Part shown: positions 37,936 to 49,780 of the stretch, in pieces
Position numbering within the stretch: the first letter of the stretch is position 1
Layout of the letters: the number at the start of each line of letters is the position of its first letter
From: Marsupella aquatica
Lineage: Eukaryota > Marchantiophyta
DNA: 64,000 nucleotides
Assembly (NCBI GenBank): GCA_973895155.1
Contig: OZ316892.1
Coordinates: 11,284,001-11,348,000, forward strand
Reading direction: 5' to 3'
The notes under the pieces: model-generated
Database searches by the model: none
Seen by the model: the letters and a program-made list of their open reading frames with translations, nothing else
Told to the model about the DNA's origin: nothing
Translations under genes and position numbers: made by a program

Positions 37936-40017
37936 TTACTTATTTGCGGGTGTAAACTTCAAGGAAATACTGTTCACACAGTGCCTCTCATCCGTAGGTG
38001 TGGGAAACCCCTCACCCTTGAAAGTATGGCCCATATGACCACCGCATGCAGTACATGTTATCTCAATTCGGTGCCCGTCTGCATCAGGCTGCCGTATAGA
38101 ACTTTACGTCAGAAAAAGGAACTCGATTGCAGCAACACTAAAGACGTATACGTGTTTCAAAGGCTACAATATTATGTATTGTCCACTTTACTCGTGGCTA
38201 CAAAATCAGAATGACAATATAAATTCCGAATTATCTATCGAAAGGTTGAAGTGATATCATGACAGTTTAGGCCTCCAGATTTCAAAGAAGTTATGCATAG
38301 ATGAGTCTCAGTGTCCCAGTTAAGTTCACAGAAGACAATACATCAATACATTTAGTTAAAGGCAGTTAGTAACAGTGGGCGACTTATAGATACAGCTATA
38401 AGTCGCCCGTTGTGGCAAATAGTACTGCTCCGGTTGAAGTGCAGGCATTTAGCTACTCCAACAATCAAATTCCAACTGGAAAGTAATATGGTGCCTAACG
38501 AAACAGAGCTATCCACCAAGTACACGTAGAAATTGCGATTACAATCCAAGGGCTTAACATCTTCCTATACAGAACTTGTAGGTTAGGCAGTGCTCATGAT
38601 AGAGCACAAAATAGCCACGTTAAGGAATGGGGCGATCACTTCTGTGCAAGGACGTGGTGGCTACCAACAAATGTATAAAGTAGAAGATATATATATCCTC
38701 CTATAAAAGAATTGACGAGTAAGATAATTACGCAGAATAGTTCGTAAGTTTTGAACTTCTGTTGAGCATAGGCTGAGGATCTTGAGAAAGTCCTGAACGA
38801 GGAGCAAAGAAACCAAAATATGCACAAATGTATCAGCAGGAGAACGTACCGTTTCTGTTATAGCTCCGGGTAATCCTTCGTAGAATGCAGGCCACCCGCA
38901 CCCTGAGTTAAACTTCGTTGTCGATTTGTACAGAGGAGTTCCACAGGCAGCACATTCATAAATGCCATCTTCGTCAAACTTGTCGTACTCCCCAGTACCT
39001 GCCCATCTGCACGCCCACGCAGTATATCGATTAACGAAGTACAGTAGTGACTACATCGGCTACAGACCAGAACAAGAGATACGTGGAACACGAAAGAGAC
39101 GAGCAGCCGAACGAGGAGGTAACAATCATCAGGGACGAGACTTCAAATCTATACCAGAACGAAAGTGATAGGCTTGACTTTGAAGGCTACGAACCCTAGC
39201 CCGATCAAGAGATATTGGCGACATGAAGAGGCAGAAGCAAAAGCAAGTGATGCCAATCGTCAAACAGGAACTGACTGGCATCACAACCACAGCCATAACA
39301 CATTCGAAACCTAACACCTTACACTCACTCCAGTAGACAGTTCCTTCTCACGGCAATTGATTGCTTTGGCCTACCTGGCAATCCGTTCCGCAAACAACTA
39401 AACAAAGACGGAAACTAGTGTCCGGATCTAGCAAAAATTGCTCACTCAATTCCTTTCAACCTTGGAATTCGAAACTGTTCCTCTCCGTAACTCACCATCA
39501 AGAGCCATTGCTCTGAAAGCCTAGGGCCTTCGGAATTGCTTCTAGAATTTTTGAACCGGTTAGCCTCTAGAGTCTAAACCCTAAAAATTTGACATTATCG
39601 TACGAGCAGGCCAGCGAGAACAGATGTAACTCACTCGGTTCCCTTCTGCCTCAGAATTCGAAATTGCTCAGGAGAGAGCACTGTCATCCACTCCTCCTCG
39701 CTCTTCTCGACCTTCGGGATGCTTGGAGCCGCATCGCTGGACGCCATTGCCACCTGCAATTGCCGCTGCCGCTGCTCTCGAGGAACTCGGAGCACGTTTT
39801 GAAATCCGCTGAAGAGCGCCCAGGGCGCAGACGACAGAGAGGAAGAGAGTAGAGGAATTGTTCGATTAATCGAAAGTGCCGCTGCTGCTGCTGACTGAGC
39901 TGCTCTTGAGGCAGAGGCAGACGCAGAAGCAGACGAAGCGGGAGCAGCTTGAACTAACAAGAACGTGGTGGTGAGAATCTTCGAGCTAAAGCAGGCCGCT
40001 GCTGCACCTCCGGCCAT
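37936..40017 (-). CDS. MSRB: peptide methionine-(R)-S-oxide reductase, plastid-type MsrB
   Basis: Reduces methionine-R-sulfoxide in proteins, normally with thioredoxin-type reductants. Three exons: 40017-39635, 39006-38850 and 38088-37936, with GT-AG introns of 628 and 761 bp, giving 230 residues. Residues 1 to about 90 are Ala/Ser-rich with few acids, like a chloroplast transit peptide. The SelR domain starts near EKSEEEW (104-110) and [15 protein letters not shown]. Zinc ligands are Cys146/Cys149 (CAAC) and Cys192/Cys195 (CTAC). Cys217 in RHCVNS is the catalytic cysteine, and Cys164 in SGCGWPAF matches the resolving cysteine of two-Cys enzymes. The splice site GA|A restores [13 protein letters not shown]; the nearer acceptor (after GGGCAG) breaks the frame. 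An in-frame Met91 directly before the mature domain could give a leaderless form. ATG 40017 sits in a favourable AACATGGCC context. Confidence 0.95.
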
Positions 40018-40483
40018 GTTCGTTCGATTTCTTTCTCGTTCTTTCTGCTTGCTGCTGCAGCTTCGACACTACACCACGACCGTATCTGGAGCCGTCTTCC
40101 TGCGCTGAATGGGAGTAATCCTTCGTCTCTGGCTCATCCTTCGCGCACTAGTTCCCATGGACGATGCAACAGTGTTGGTTCACACTAAAACCCAATTGAC
40201 AATTCGCCATAGGGATCTTTCAGTATCATAATTATCCAAAGCGCAGCAGACATGATTGTGGGCTCACCTTCACCATTAGCAGCTCGACGTGTAACGCTGC
40301 AGTGCATGCCTTCAGCTCCTCTTTCGGTCCAGTTGTTGAGGTGGGCATCCGCCATTTGTCCCCTACCACTCTCCAGAAAGTTCATATCTGATTTGGCTGA
40401 GAAAACAACGCCCAAGATAGCGCCACGATGTTGTATCTACCCAGATTTACTAATTTGTCGCTCGGCTTTTGTCTAATTACATT
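40018..40483. other. upstream region of the MSRB gene
   Basis: On the minus strand a purine-rich leader (GAAAGAACGAGAAAGAAATC) directly precedes the MSRB start. No TATA box is obvious. Nothing else recognised. Confidence 0.4.
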
Positions 40484-40992
40484 GGTCACCTTAATTATCT
40501 TTGTTAAAACATTTAGTGTTATGTAAGGATTAGCGTTAGTACTGGTCTTTTGGGTGGTATTTAGGGCGCTTTTGGTGTGCATTAGTGGCTTTTCATTCTG
40601 GCCCCCTCTGGATGTTGTACCTTCCGTATTGTTAAATGTGCTGCTTGCTTCCCCCCTTCCTAGGTTTTTCACAGTTGATTAAGTACAAGACAAAATATTT
40701 TGAGGAAGCTTAGCGTTACTGTAAAATTTAGTGTTACTAACACTGATTTTTGGTGAAACTCATCTTCAGTCCAAAGTAAACTAATTCTTCTTGGTTATTC
40801 AAAATACCTTTTCTCAGTTTGGTTTGCCCTGCTAGTAAAAAATGGGTGATCTTGAGTCCAAAGTAACACTAATTCATGCATACGGAATTAGTATTATAAC
40901 AAATTAGTGTGAATAATACTAGTTCATGGGTAGAGCCCAAAAATGTTTGCTCTTGAATTAGAGTTAGTAACACTAATTAAGGTTAACAGTGT
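40484..40992. mobile_element. TIR-like element rich in TTAGTGTTAC words, copy 1
   Basis: It begins GGTCACCTTAATTA and ends TAATTAAGGTTAAC. It contains many AGTAACACTAATT/AATTAGTGTTACT words in both orientations. The element at 57858-58241 has similar ends and word content. No coding capacity. Confidence 0.45.
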
Positions 40993-41029
40993 AGATACTT
41001 GCCACTCATTTCAGTTTAATTATTACTAG

Positions 41030-42980
41030 CTGGAATGCTTGACGGCATTTTGGAAGGATAGGAAGCTGACATCTAGAGCTTTGGCAGGAGTTATTACCAC
41101 TATGCTCACTTTGACTGAGACGATTATTGGTAATATACTGGCCAATAGTTCAAAGGTGTTGCCTGTGAGTTAGTTTGATGGATAGCCAACTGGCTTCTTG
41201 GATGGTAGGGACATTCTGGACAACCTGCTTACATACGTTCGCCCAAGAGTTTGAGTCTCTTAGTAAGGAACAAATCAATTTTCTCAAGTTTGACTTCCCT
41301 AAAGGCTTACAATAAAGTGGCTCACTTGTTTTTGTGGGTGGTGTTGAGAGCCATGAAGAGCATGTCATCCTTCTGGTGAAAAGGCTAGTGGAGCAAACTC
41401 AGTCCAAGGTCCACATCAGGTTGATTCATTGATCCCATCAGCCTGCTGCGAGTGGACAGGGCTGCCCCTTCTCACCGATCCTTTTTACTCTCACTGCCCA
41501 ACCTCTGATGGTGTTAGTTAAGAAGCAAGTACAGTAGTTAGTGGGGAGCTGGAAGGTTTGAAATTTGCAAACAGGAGAGCCTATGCCACAAACTTTTTGC
41601 TAACCACACCGGATTGTTTTTGGAAGCCATTGAAGGGGAATTTCAGAGGGCCTGTGGAATTGTGCAGCAGTATAACAACATCTCTCGTGCCCTGCTAAAA
41701 GTGCAACTATTATTAAAAAAAACATCCCTATCTATCTCAGTAAGGGGAGATACCAAGCTTGGCTACATAAGTTGGGTCTCAAATTGCTAGAATTTAGGAG
41801 CTGATTGGATACCTTGGCTGCCCAATTGGTTAAAAGGTTTGCCCTTCTCAAGGGACTGCCTTTCTGCTGGAAAAACTAAGGAAAAGGCTCAATCATTGGT
41901 CTAAATGGAGCCTCACTATGGTAGGCTCCTCCATTCTTTTAAGACATGTGCTCCGGTAGATCCTTATGTGTCGTCTGAGGGTGATGGGCCTGTACCGCAA
42001 TGCATAAAATGGGATGGAGAAAATATGTTTACGATTTCCTTTGGGGACCCATGAGGCTGATGGCAACAAAAAGGCCCTCATTGCTTGGAACATCACCTCC
42101 GGGACCAGCTCCTTGGGGGCCTTGGCATCCTCCCTTTTGAGGATCATGCTCAAGCTCTGAAAAATGAGGCACACTGTCGAGCTACTTAATGGGGAGACAA
42201 ATGGCCAATGAGATCATCAAAAACAACTTGAGAACTGGACCTCGCAAGAAGGAGGGGCGAAAGTGGACCCTGTCTGAAGCTATGCTGCTCTGTCCAGACA
42301 ACCATCAGGGGTTCCCCTACTATAGGTGGGTTGCTAGGGGGATGGACGGGGAAATGTGACCAATTGCATTTTCTTTTTGGAGAAGGATTGCTATTGAGTG
42401 GGCTTACCATTGAGCAGACATTCTTCTGTATAAAAGGAATAAATGATTTCTGAACAGAGCCAGGTTGACCTTAGGAGGTACTTGGCAAACCAGGGGATTA
42501 AGTACATCTTGGATTTGAGAAACCAGGACCAGCAGTGGATTCAAGCGAAGGAAATTAACCAGGGGATTGGATCAACCAAACAGGTGGGTTTTCAGGAATT
42601 CTTGGCTTTCCATTCTAAACTGACCCCGTGGGACAAGACTATAGAAGAGGCTTTGTTCCAGAGTTCTGGGTGGACGTGGAATTGGAACTGGAGAGTGAAG
42701 AAATGTGGGTGGAAATCTCCTAACAGGGTGTGAATGGGCTGGGTTGCACCTGGCGGACACAACGTACACCACCAAACTGAACCACAGATGAGGACACATT
42801 GGTACAATGGTGAACTAGCAGCAACAATGGAAGATGTTGTGGGGTGCGTGGGCTTTGCCCAAAGTTAGTTTCTTCATATGGATATTATTCAATCATGGAT
42901 TTTTCACTAACAGGAGGACCAGTCATTGGAGTGTTAGTGATGGCTTGTGTGAGAAATAATGCAACCTCCAATTTTAACAT
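41030..42980 (+). pseudogene. decayed L1-type LINE (reverse transcriptase to zf-RVT)
   Basis: Frameshifted, stop-riddled ORF2 of a plant LINE. In order on the plus strand: FWKDRKLTSRALAGVIT, ILANSSKVLP, GFLDGRDILDN, FLKFDFPK then KVAHLFLWVV, SGQGCPFSPILFTLTAQPLM, LFANHTGLFLEA (the catalytic FADD box), FQRACGIVQQYNNIS, LGGLGILPFEDHAQALK, and a zinc-knuckle region WKMLWGAWALPKVSFFIW. The active-site aspartates are replaced (FANH), so the enzyme would be dead even without frameshifts. The longest intact piece is 42443-42733. The 5' endonuclease half is missing, as in typical 5'-truncated insertions. Boundaries are approximate. Confidence 0.85.
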
Positions 42981-44639
42981 ACTGAACACCTCTTTTTCAG
43001 TTACTGCAAAGTCAACGCCCAGTGGCCCTTTTGGCTTGGGCAGTATTGCCCTCTTGCTTCCCATTTGGATTAAAGTTAAATTCTACAAAGCCTGAATGCA
43101 AAAGCTTTGTTCAGATATGTGTAGATTGTGAGACTATTGTGCCCTCTTTCCAGTTCCACTGCAACAGTAGCCCAATAGTAGATGTGCCCCAGAGTCACAG
43201 TCAAGAGACTACACTCTAGACAATAGGCCCTTATCCTAGAGTCCAATCTTTCTTTATTAGATAGATAATGTGATTGTTGCTAATATTAATTAAGCAAAGT
43301 AACTCTGGTTAGTTTGGAACAATCCAATGATCAATATCTTGTCAAGTTTATTATTGAACAACTGTTACCATCTTCAAGTCAACTGAACACCTTCGCCCAT
43401 GTTTGACTAGAGGGGAAGTGGAAGTGGGCCAGCCAATCAGGAGGGGGCAAACCCTTTGGGGTGGAAGCAAAGTAAGAAACCCAACCCGATGTCAAGAGAA
43501 TCTATTTTGAGCAATAGAAACCCCCCACCCAATGTAAGAGACCCAACCCATTGTCTACTTTTTGAGGGATAGATGACGCCTTCCGCTGAGATAATGAGAT
43601 AACAGAGAGCCACATTTTGAGCTAATAAATGACCCCATATGCTGAACTAATGAAATGACACTGACACTTAAATACTCTTTCAAATACAATATGTTCTTTC
43701 ATGTACATGATCGTATAGTCAGTGTAATGAGTACTCCAGGTTACCAGAAGTACCTTATAAGGGCTCGTGGTTGTAAGAGAAAGGGAAAAATTTGAACAAC
43801 TCAAATGATTCTTTACTCGTTTCATTCCTGATCTTGTAGCTAATAGCTTATCAACAATGCATCTTTTAGTAGTGTCTGAAGGGTGTGATTCAGCAGATTT
43901 ATTTCTTGTCCATCTCAAGATCCTCTGGCTCAAATGCATAGGAGAGCGTCAGATGAGGATGTGTGCTCTGTGGCATGAAATAACGAGAGCTAATAATAGT
44001 GATTGTCAATTGTTACTATTGCGCTTTGGCAATAACTTCGGCAGAGATTTTGATAGTGATTTTGGTGAAAAACTCAACCTGATGATTCAAAACTTCTACG
44101 CATTTGTCTGGAAGCCTGACTTTGAACATCGGAAAATGCTTATGGCAATACGGCAACACTTGCCTCTGTTACAGTATTTGTAAACTTGAACCCATTCTTC
44201 ATTAGTGCGATGTCACTGCGCAGACTCCCCACGTTCTAACGAGCCATAGGAAGATCGACAGATATGACAAATCGTCAACAGAATGGATATTCATTGCATT
44301 CAGAATGTACATGGGTCAATCTACTCCTTCATGCTTTAAGTAAATGAATCTGAGTAAAGGGAGCAACGAGGATTTGCATCCCGAAAGCCAAAGTGGAAGC
44401 GCTAGCTGCGAGCTGAAATCTAGAGGCTCAACACCTGAACCCAATAGGATGTGTTTGAGTCTGGAAGAAAGGCAGAAAATCTCAGAACAGGAGTGCAACT
44501 GGAGCATGTAGACCTGTATCTATTATTGCGAAACGGTGCTCTTGGAGAGATACTTCACCACCTTCACAGCGAGCAGAAAAGCTTACGTGCTCTTCGTTGG
44601 GACAGTATTTCCCAAAATCACGGACAGACGTGAGTTTCG
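42981..44639. other. intergenic / 3' flank, no gene recognised
   Basis: Contains a 108-codon plus-strand frame (43857-44183) without recognisable motif. The part nearest 44639 probably holds the 3' UTR of the minus-strand gene that follows. Confidence 0.35.
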
Positions 44640-46743
44640 TCAGTGACCGCCGTCTGATCTATAGTCTCCAATTCCTAGCAAGTCCTGTGAGCAACCATGA
44701 CGATTTCAGAGAGATGAGACACTAAGAGCACTGAACGTAACGCCCATATGAGGAGAACAAAATACCGGAGAACACAATTACCGTACGGAGAGGGGCAGGG
44801 AGAGGGGTACGGAATGAATGCAAGTCTGGACCTCTAAAGTGTTCGTAGCTGCAAGAGAACAGTTAGTAATACAATTCTCCCAAAGCAAGATAAAAATAAA
44901 GGCAGATAATTACTTGGCACGCCCTGGTTTTGGCCCTGGTTTCAGCTGTACTCGGAATGTCATGATTTGGCTTGCTGAATCTTTTTTCCTGTCGGTCACA
45001 AGAGCCCCAGGATTCGCTGAAGCGTCCCGAACTGCTACAGAGTATGAAGCTCGTCAGCAGTTCATCCTCTAAACCAGGGCTATAATTCAAACTATAATTC
45101 AATATAGGTAAAATATAGACCTAACTAGGTAGATCTCTGACGAATACATCTGAAAATGCCAACATAGCGATGATCTCTTGCACAACAGCAGAAATGGAAG
45201 TTTGTTAGGCATACGGCATGCTGGCTCGGACCACGAACTCCGCACGCAACACGTTTGCCTGCTGGTCAAATTGAATATCTTTGTCCTTGATTTCAAAGGA
45301 AAGGTTGAAGAAGAAAGCAATTTTTCGCCAACCTGATGACCCAAAAACGGCAATGACAAATCACATCAGGTTCCTTGCAGTTTTACATGACGGCGAGATG
45401 AGCACTTGTCGTCAGGTCCTCCCTCTCTGTCATCATTAACAAGGAACTTGAATCTGATTTGTGATGGAAATTCGGGAACAGAAATTCTGATGGATGACAG
45501 CTAGTGTACCCGTTTTTTTAATGAATGGTTTGCCGTTCAATATTGTGTAGTCACTCGGCACCAGTGTCTGTGATGCGACAGTAGAGGATCCCAAAGCAGG
45601 TGGTCAGCAACGAAACTCCATGCCTACCTGACCTTCTCCAACATATTATTGCAAACTCGTCAGCTCATCGTTGAGACAGTAATTGAAATCATCCAGATTT
45701 GCATACAATTAAACCCCACCTAGTACAACCACTTTTGATCCTACAAGCGGACCACATAGTTAGTCTTTCGAGTTTGATGCTCTGCTTTGCCATTTTACAT
45801 CGACCAATCATGAAATTGCGTTGGCAAACCATGAAATCCGTGATAGCTGGAGACTACCTAGGAAGGAGATCTAAGTCATGTTAAATGGGGAAGCAGGAGG
45901 AGGACAAACCCGCATTGCAGCATCTTGGCACTCCTTGAACATCGCCACACCGCTCATGCCAGAAAACCAGGCAATGTCTTTGCCCTTCGGCGAACAACTC
46001 GTCTTCTCGGCCTGTATCCAAGGGCTAGTGCTCGATGGCCTCTCCAATATTTGGTTAGAACCCACCCACGGCTTAAGCTCTTGTAATGGGCGCCGTCCGC
46101 TCTGTATTTCTGCTGATGCTAGTGCGCCGCCACTCATCGGAAATTCCTCTTGTTTCACATAATCAACACGCCCTCCTCCATAAGAGGCTCCTCCTCCTCC
46201 GTTCTGGAGGTACCCGTTCGGTTTCACATCAGGACCTCTGCCACTCCAATTTCCTGTTCCTCCAGGCAAATGCTTCATAAACACCTGCGGCTTCACATCT
46301 CTACCAACTCCGGAAGCCATCCTTCCATCGCGGTGGGTGGTGCTGGGGACAATGCAATGTTGATGTTGATTCGCGGAGCTGATCTGCGGCGCTTTCGCAA
46401 CCACCACGACATCGGTTTTCATGCCCGCAGCATATTGGTGATGACGATGGGCAGAAGGAGCAACAATAGCGGAGTAAAGAAGAGGTGGCGGATTCAAGTC
46501 TTCGTCTGCCGCTGCTGAGGACGAGAGACGGGTGATCGCTTGCTTCTTCTGAGGCGCAGTGTGAGGCACGGGAGGTGGAGGATGGAGAACTTGACGATGA
46601 TGTTGGTGTTGATTCTGCTGCTGCTGCTTTTTCTGGATTCCATTTCCACCCAGTCCTTGCGCCTCTGCTTCGGTCACGGCGGCTATGAGCACCTCGTTGA
46701 AGAGACCCTCGTCTTCTTCTTCCTCCAAGAACGCCATCGCCAT
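44640..46743 (-). CDS. plant protein with Rad52/SSAP-like C-terminal domain
   Basis: Five exons reconstructed from splice signals and frame: 46743-45910, 45567-45510, 45332-45215, 45031-44914 and 44684-44640, giving 390 residues. Residues 1-278 look disordered: acidic start (LEEEEDEG), Gln/His run, Pro and Gly stretches, two DVKP motifs (149-152, 172-175) and a VKQE SUMO-type site (196-199). Residues 279-390 form a compact domain: DYTILNGKPFIKKTGWRKIA, FNLSFEIKD, LRAEFVVRASMPSGRF, SWGSCDRQEKRF, KPNHDIPSTAETRAKTRACQ, DLLGIG. The order GK-F-K-GWRK, R-(A)-GR-GSC, DI-TAETRAK-RA, L-GIG recalls archaeal/phage single-strand annealing proteins. That resemblance is my inference; the gene model is supported by four phase-consistent junctions. 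The exon 1 donor (CGG|GTTTGT) is the weakest point. The start is the first ATG (46743); the open frame upstream has none. Confidence 0.75.
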
Positions 46744-46905
46744 TTTACAGTCCGATCTCTCTCCTCCTCCTCGTCTAAGTAGACGCTGGATCGTGCTCCA
46801 CTCCACTCACTGAACCTCCTCGAGCTCCTCTCGTTCAAATTTTCGAAAACGAGCTCGGAATTCGATTCCATTCCTTTGTGCCATGAGGGCCTCGTTCCTC
46901 TCACT

Positions 46906-47155
46906 GAAAATGTGCACTACCGTAGTCAATCTAAACAGTAAACCTTTTCTAAGTGCAAGGCTGCAAGCTCGATGAAAATGTACACTAGTCAATCTATACA
47001 GTAAACCTTCTAAGTGCAAGGCTGCAAGCTCAATGAAAATGTACACTAGTCAATCTATACAGTAAACCTTTTCTAAGTGCGACTGCAAGCTCAATGAAAA
47101 TGTACAATAGTCAATCTATACAGTAAACTTTTCCTAAGTGCAAGGCTGCAAACTC
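46906..47155. repeat. ~61-bp minisatellite, four copies, upstream of the SSAP-like gene
   Basis: Units start at 46906, 46974, 47035 and 47096. Each reads GAAAATGTACACTAGTCAAT, CTATACAGTAAACCTT, CTAAGTGCAAGGCTGCAAGC, with small indels. The array begins about 160 bases upstream of the minus-strand gene's start codon, so it probably lies in its promoter or leader. Confidence 0.9.
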
Positions 47156-47160
47156 TCGGG

Positions 47161-47810
47161 AAGGCGCCCAAAGATGCACTTATCCAGGATATGCAGTCAA
47201 GTATGTTATAAGTGCATGGGATATGAGCCCAAGCTGCACTTATCTAGGGTAAGGCACTATGGTATAAGTGCAAGGGATATCAGACATGTGACCATAGGTT
47301 AGTGGTCACAATAAGCTAAGCTGAACACTATGGTTTGTGACTTTCCTGTTTTGGCAATATGAGGTGCAATACTTTTGAGAATACATCCTGGGCCATTCCT
47401 GTTTCCCATCACAACACCTGAACTTTGTTCAACCATTCATGCACTTCTCCATATGTCTAAGTGTAGGCTTTGGGGAAGGAGCACCAAGCCTGCTGCACCT
47501 ATGCACGGGATGCATTATTCTATAAGTGCATGGGATATCATTTATGCACTTCTCAGAATTATGTGCATAGTTGCATTACCCAATAAGTGCATGGGAAATT
47601 GCCTGAGTATTGACTCATGTGTTGTCAGGTTACACACTTTGGGCTCCTCATACCTGGAGCCCTCATACTTCACAGTTGAATTGGATAAGTGCATCAAACA
47701 ACTTTATGTAATTCTCTGTTGGACTTATCAGTAAATGCTTCTTGTGTATGCATTGCTACTTAACTTTAAATATAGATGGAAACCCTTTGAAATTTTTCTT
47801 TATTTCCTTT
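47161..47810. repeat. AAGTGCA-rich repeat region
   Basis: Alternating TGCACTTATC and ATAAGTGCATGGGATAT words recur many times (about 47176, 47210, 47237, 47265, 47524, 47586). They can pair as short hairpins. No coding sequence. Confidence 0.6.
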
Positions 47811-48179
47811 TGATATTGTTAGGCATTTACAGTTAGGTCTAGAGTTACTATGCAACCGCAGTTAGTTGAACCGTATTCCGGTGCTTGGTTACTGTTAGAT
47901 GTGCAATTACTACTTACACTAGTAGGACTTAGGTAGAGACTAGAAGTTAGGCTCATTTTTACTAAGCCAGTTGAGAGATAGGGAGAGCTTAGTTTGTGGA
48001 GACTTGATATGGCCAACGGGCTTAGAGTTCTCTTGTGTGTTTCCATGGACGTTGCCTATGGTGAGACGAACCATGTATCTTGTGTGTTAGTTACTTGTGT
48101 GTTTGTTGGATATAATTGCACACTTGTGCACTCATGTGCATGTTGTCTTAATTATGAGTAGCAATCATTTTACTCAACA
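47811..48179 (+). mobile_element. solo LTR remnant, copia-like (copy 3)
   Basis: Shares GTTAGGCATTTA, TCTAGAGTTAC, TTGAGAGATAGGGAGAGCTT, ATGGCC(A/G)ACGGGC, CTTGTGTGTTTCCATGGACG and GAACCATGTATCT with the copies at 29.6-30.0 and 32.7-33.1 kb, and ends ACTCAACA. No clear target duplication remains. Confidence 0.6.
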
Positions 48180-49780
48180 AATAATTATTGTTTTGTTGTG
48201 TCTGTCAAGTTATGATGGTGCCCCTCTAAACTACCCAAAGCCTTGCCAGTAGGCCTTTGTAAAATGTTTCTATTTGGTGGGAGTTTGGAACCCTCAACCT
48301 TGTCCCACATCTATCATTTAACTTTAAGCCCTTACATGGTTGTGCTAGGTACACAATCCTGACAAGTAGTAGGTGCACTATGAGTACCTATTTAAATTCC
48401 TTGAATTTCTGTGACCTTGCCTACTCTGGTCAATACAATGCACTACTAAAGTACTAGCCTGACAACCCATTCTTTAGACATAAATAGAGGTGAGTACAAA
48501 ATAGACAAAGCAAAAAATACATTCCCTACTGTCAACCAGTCAATGTTTTCAATGACTTGCCCCCAACCTCTCCTTGTATTCTGCCAAAAACAATTGTCAA
48601 AGGAGGGCAAAGACCAAGGCAAAATAAGATGTTGAGGCAAGAAAAGATGTAAAGATGCAAAAAGATGGCAAGGCAAGGCAAAGATATAAAGGTGAAGCAA
48701 GAAAACAATTATAGGCTTTGCGATGTAGACATTGAATGATGCATGTTATGTGTCATTGCAGCCGTATAGTTGTTGCAGCCATGTCAAGGCAAGGCAAAAA
48801 ATGGTTGAGGTGAGGCAAACCGTTAAGGCAAGTTTAGATGTTTCACTGAGGCAAAGATGTTAAGGTGAGACAAAAATGTTGAGGCGAGGCAAAGAAATGC
48901 ATGTGAGCAAAAGAAATGTAGACAATGCAAAGAAATGCAAGTGTGGCAAGAAAGTTGTTTAGACACCTCAAATGTTGTTGCAACCATGTTGTCATTATGG
49001 CAAATGATGCAATCATTCTGGTCATGAGGGTGTTGTGGCTACGCGGTTATTGCGGCAATGTTGTTGCCAAGCCCAATGCCAAGCATTGCATAAAAACATT
49101 GAGGTAAGGTAAATAAGTGTTGATTGAAGGCTGGGGTTTTTAGATGAATCAAACTAAAATATTGGATGGGCCATAATTCTTGCTCATTTCATGTGAATTT
49201 TTTTGTCAATGATTGTGTAGATCTTGTTCAAAATAGCACATGAAATCATGTAATTCAAGTCAACACAAAAACATGCACAAAAATATGGGATAGGGTTCAA
49301 ATGGGTAGTGAGAATACATGGATAAGAGTCGGTCAAGAAATCTTTATTGTTGATGATACAAAAGATGGAACAAAAGTGGAGACAAAAGAGGCAAATGAAG
49401 GCAAAGAGCTAGGCCCCCAACCAAGGAAAGAATTAGAGCACAAGCGAGACTAATAGAGATGAAAGGGCATGTCAAGCAAGACAAGTCTTGTGGAGAAAAA
49501 ATAGTGGGAGCTTGATCTCATTGGCCTTTATTAAAGGAGCATTATTTCAAAAGTTTTTTACAAAGAATGCTGGAGGCTTAGATGGAATAAAAAAGTTTGG
49601 GACCATTTTTCTACAAAAGCTAAAACAAATTTAAAAAATCAAAAAATGTAAAAATAGTCCCATTCACTTTTGTGTTTTTATTTTATTTTGGAAAACCATG
49701 TTTTCATTGTTATGTTGTTGAGGAGAGCAAGGATGTGGGAGGGTGAGAGAGAGTGCAAGAGAGGTGATGGAGAGTTTGTC
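48180..49780. repeat. GGCAAAG-rich low-complexity region
   Basis: From about 48590 to 49100 words such as AAGGCAAGGCAAAGATG, TTAAGGTGAGGCAAA and AAGAAATGCA recur in degenerate tandem order. No gene is supportable; the rest of the stretch is plain AT-rich sequence. Confidence 0.5.

Noticed and set aside
38858-39091. 77-codon minus-strand frame overlapping MSRB exon 2
   Set aside because: A different frame from the MSRB exon; the MSRB reading gives a perfect SelR domain, this one gives nothing.
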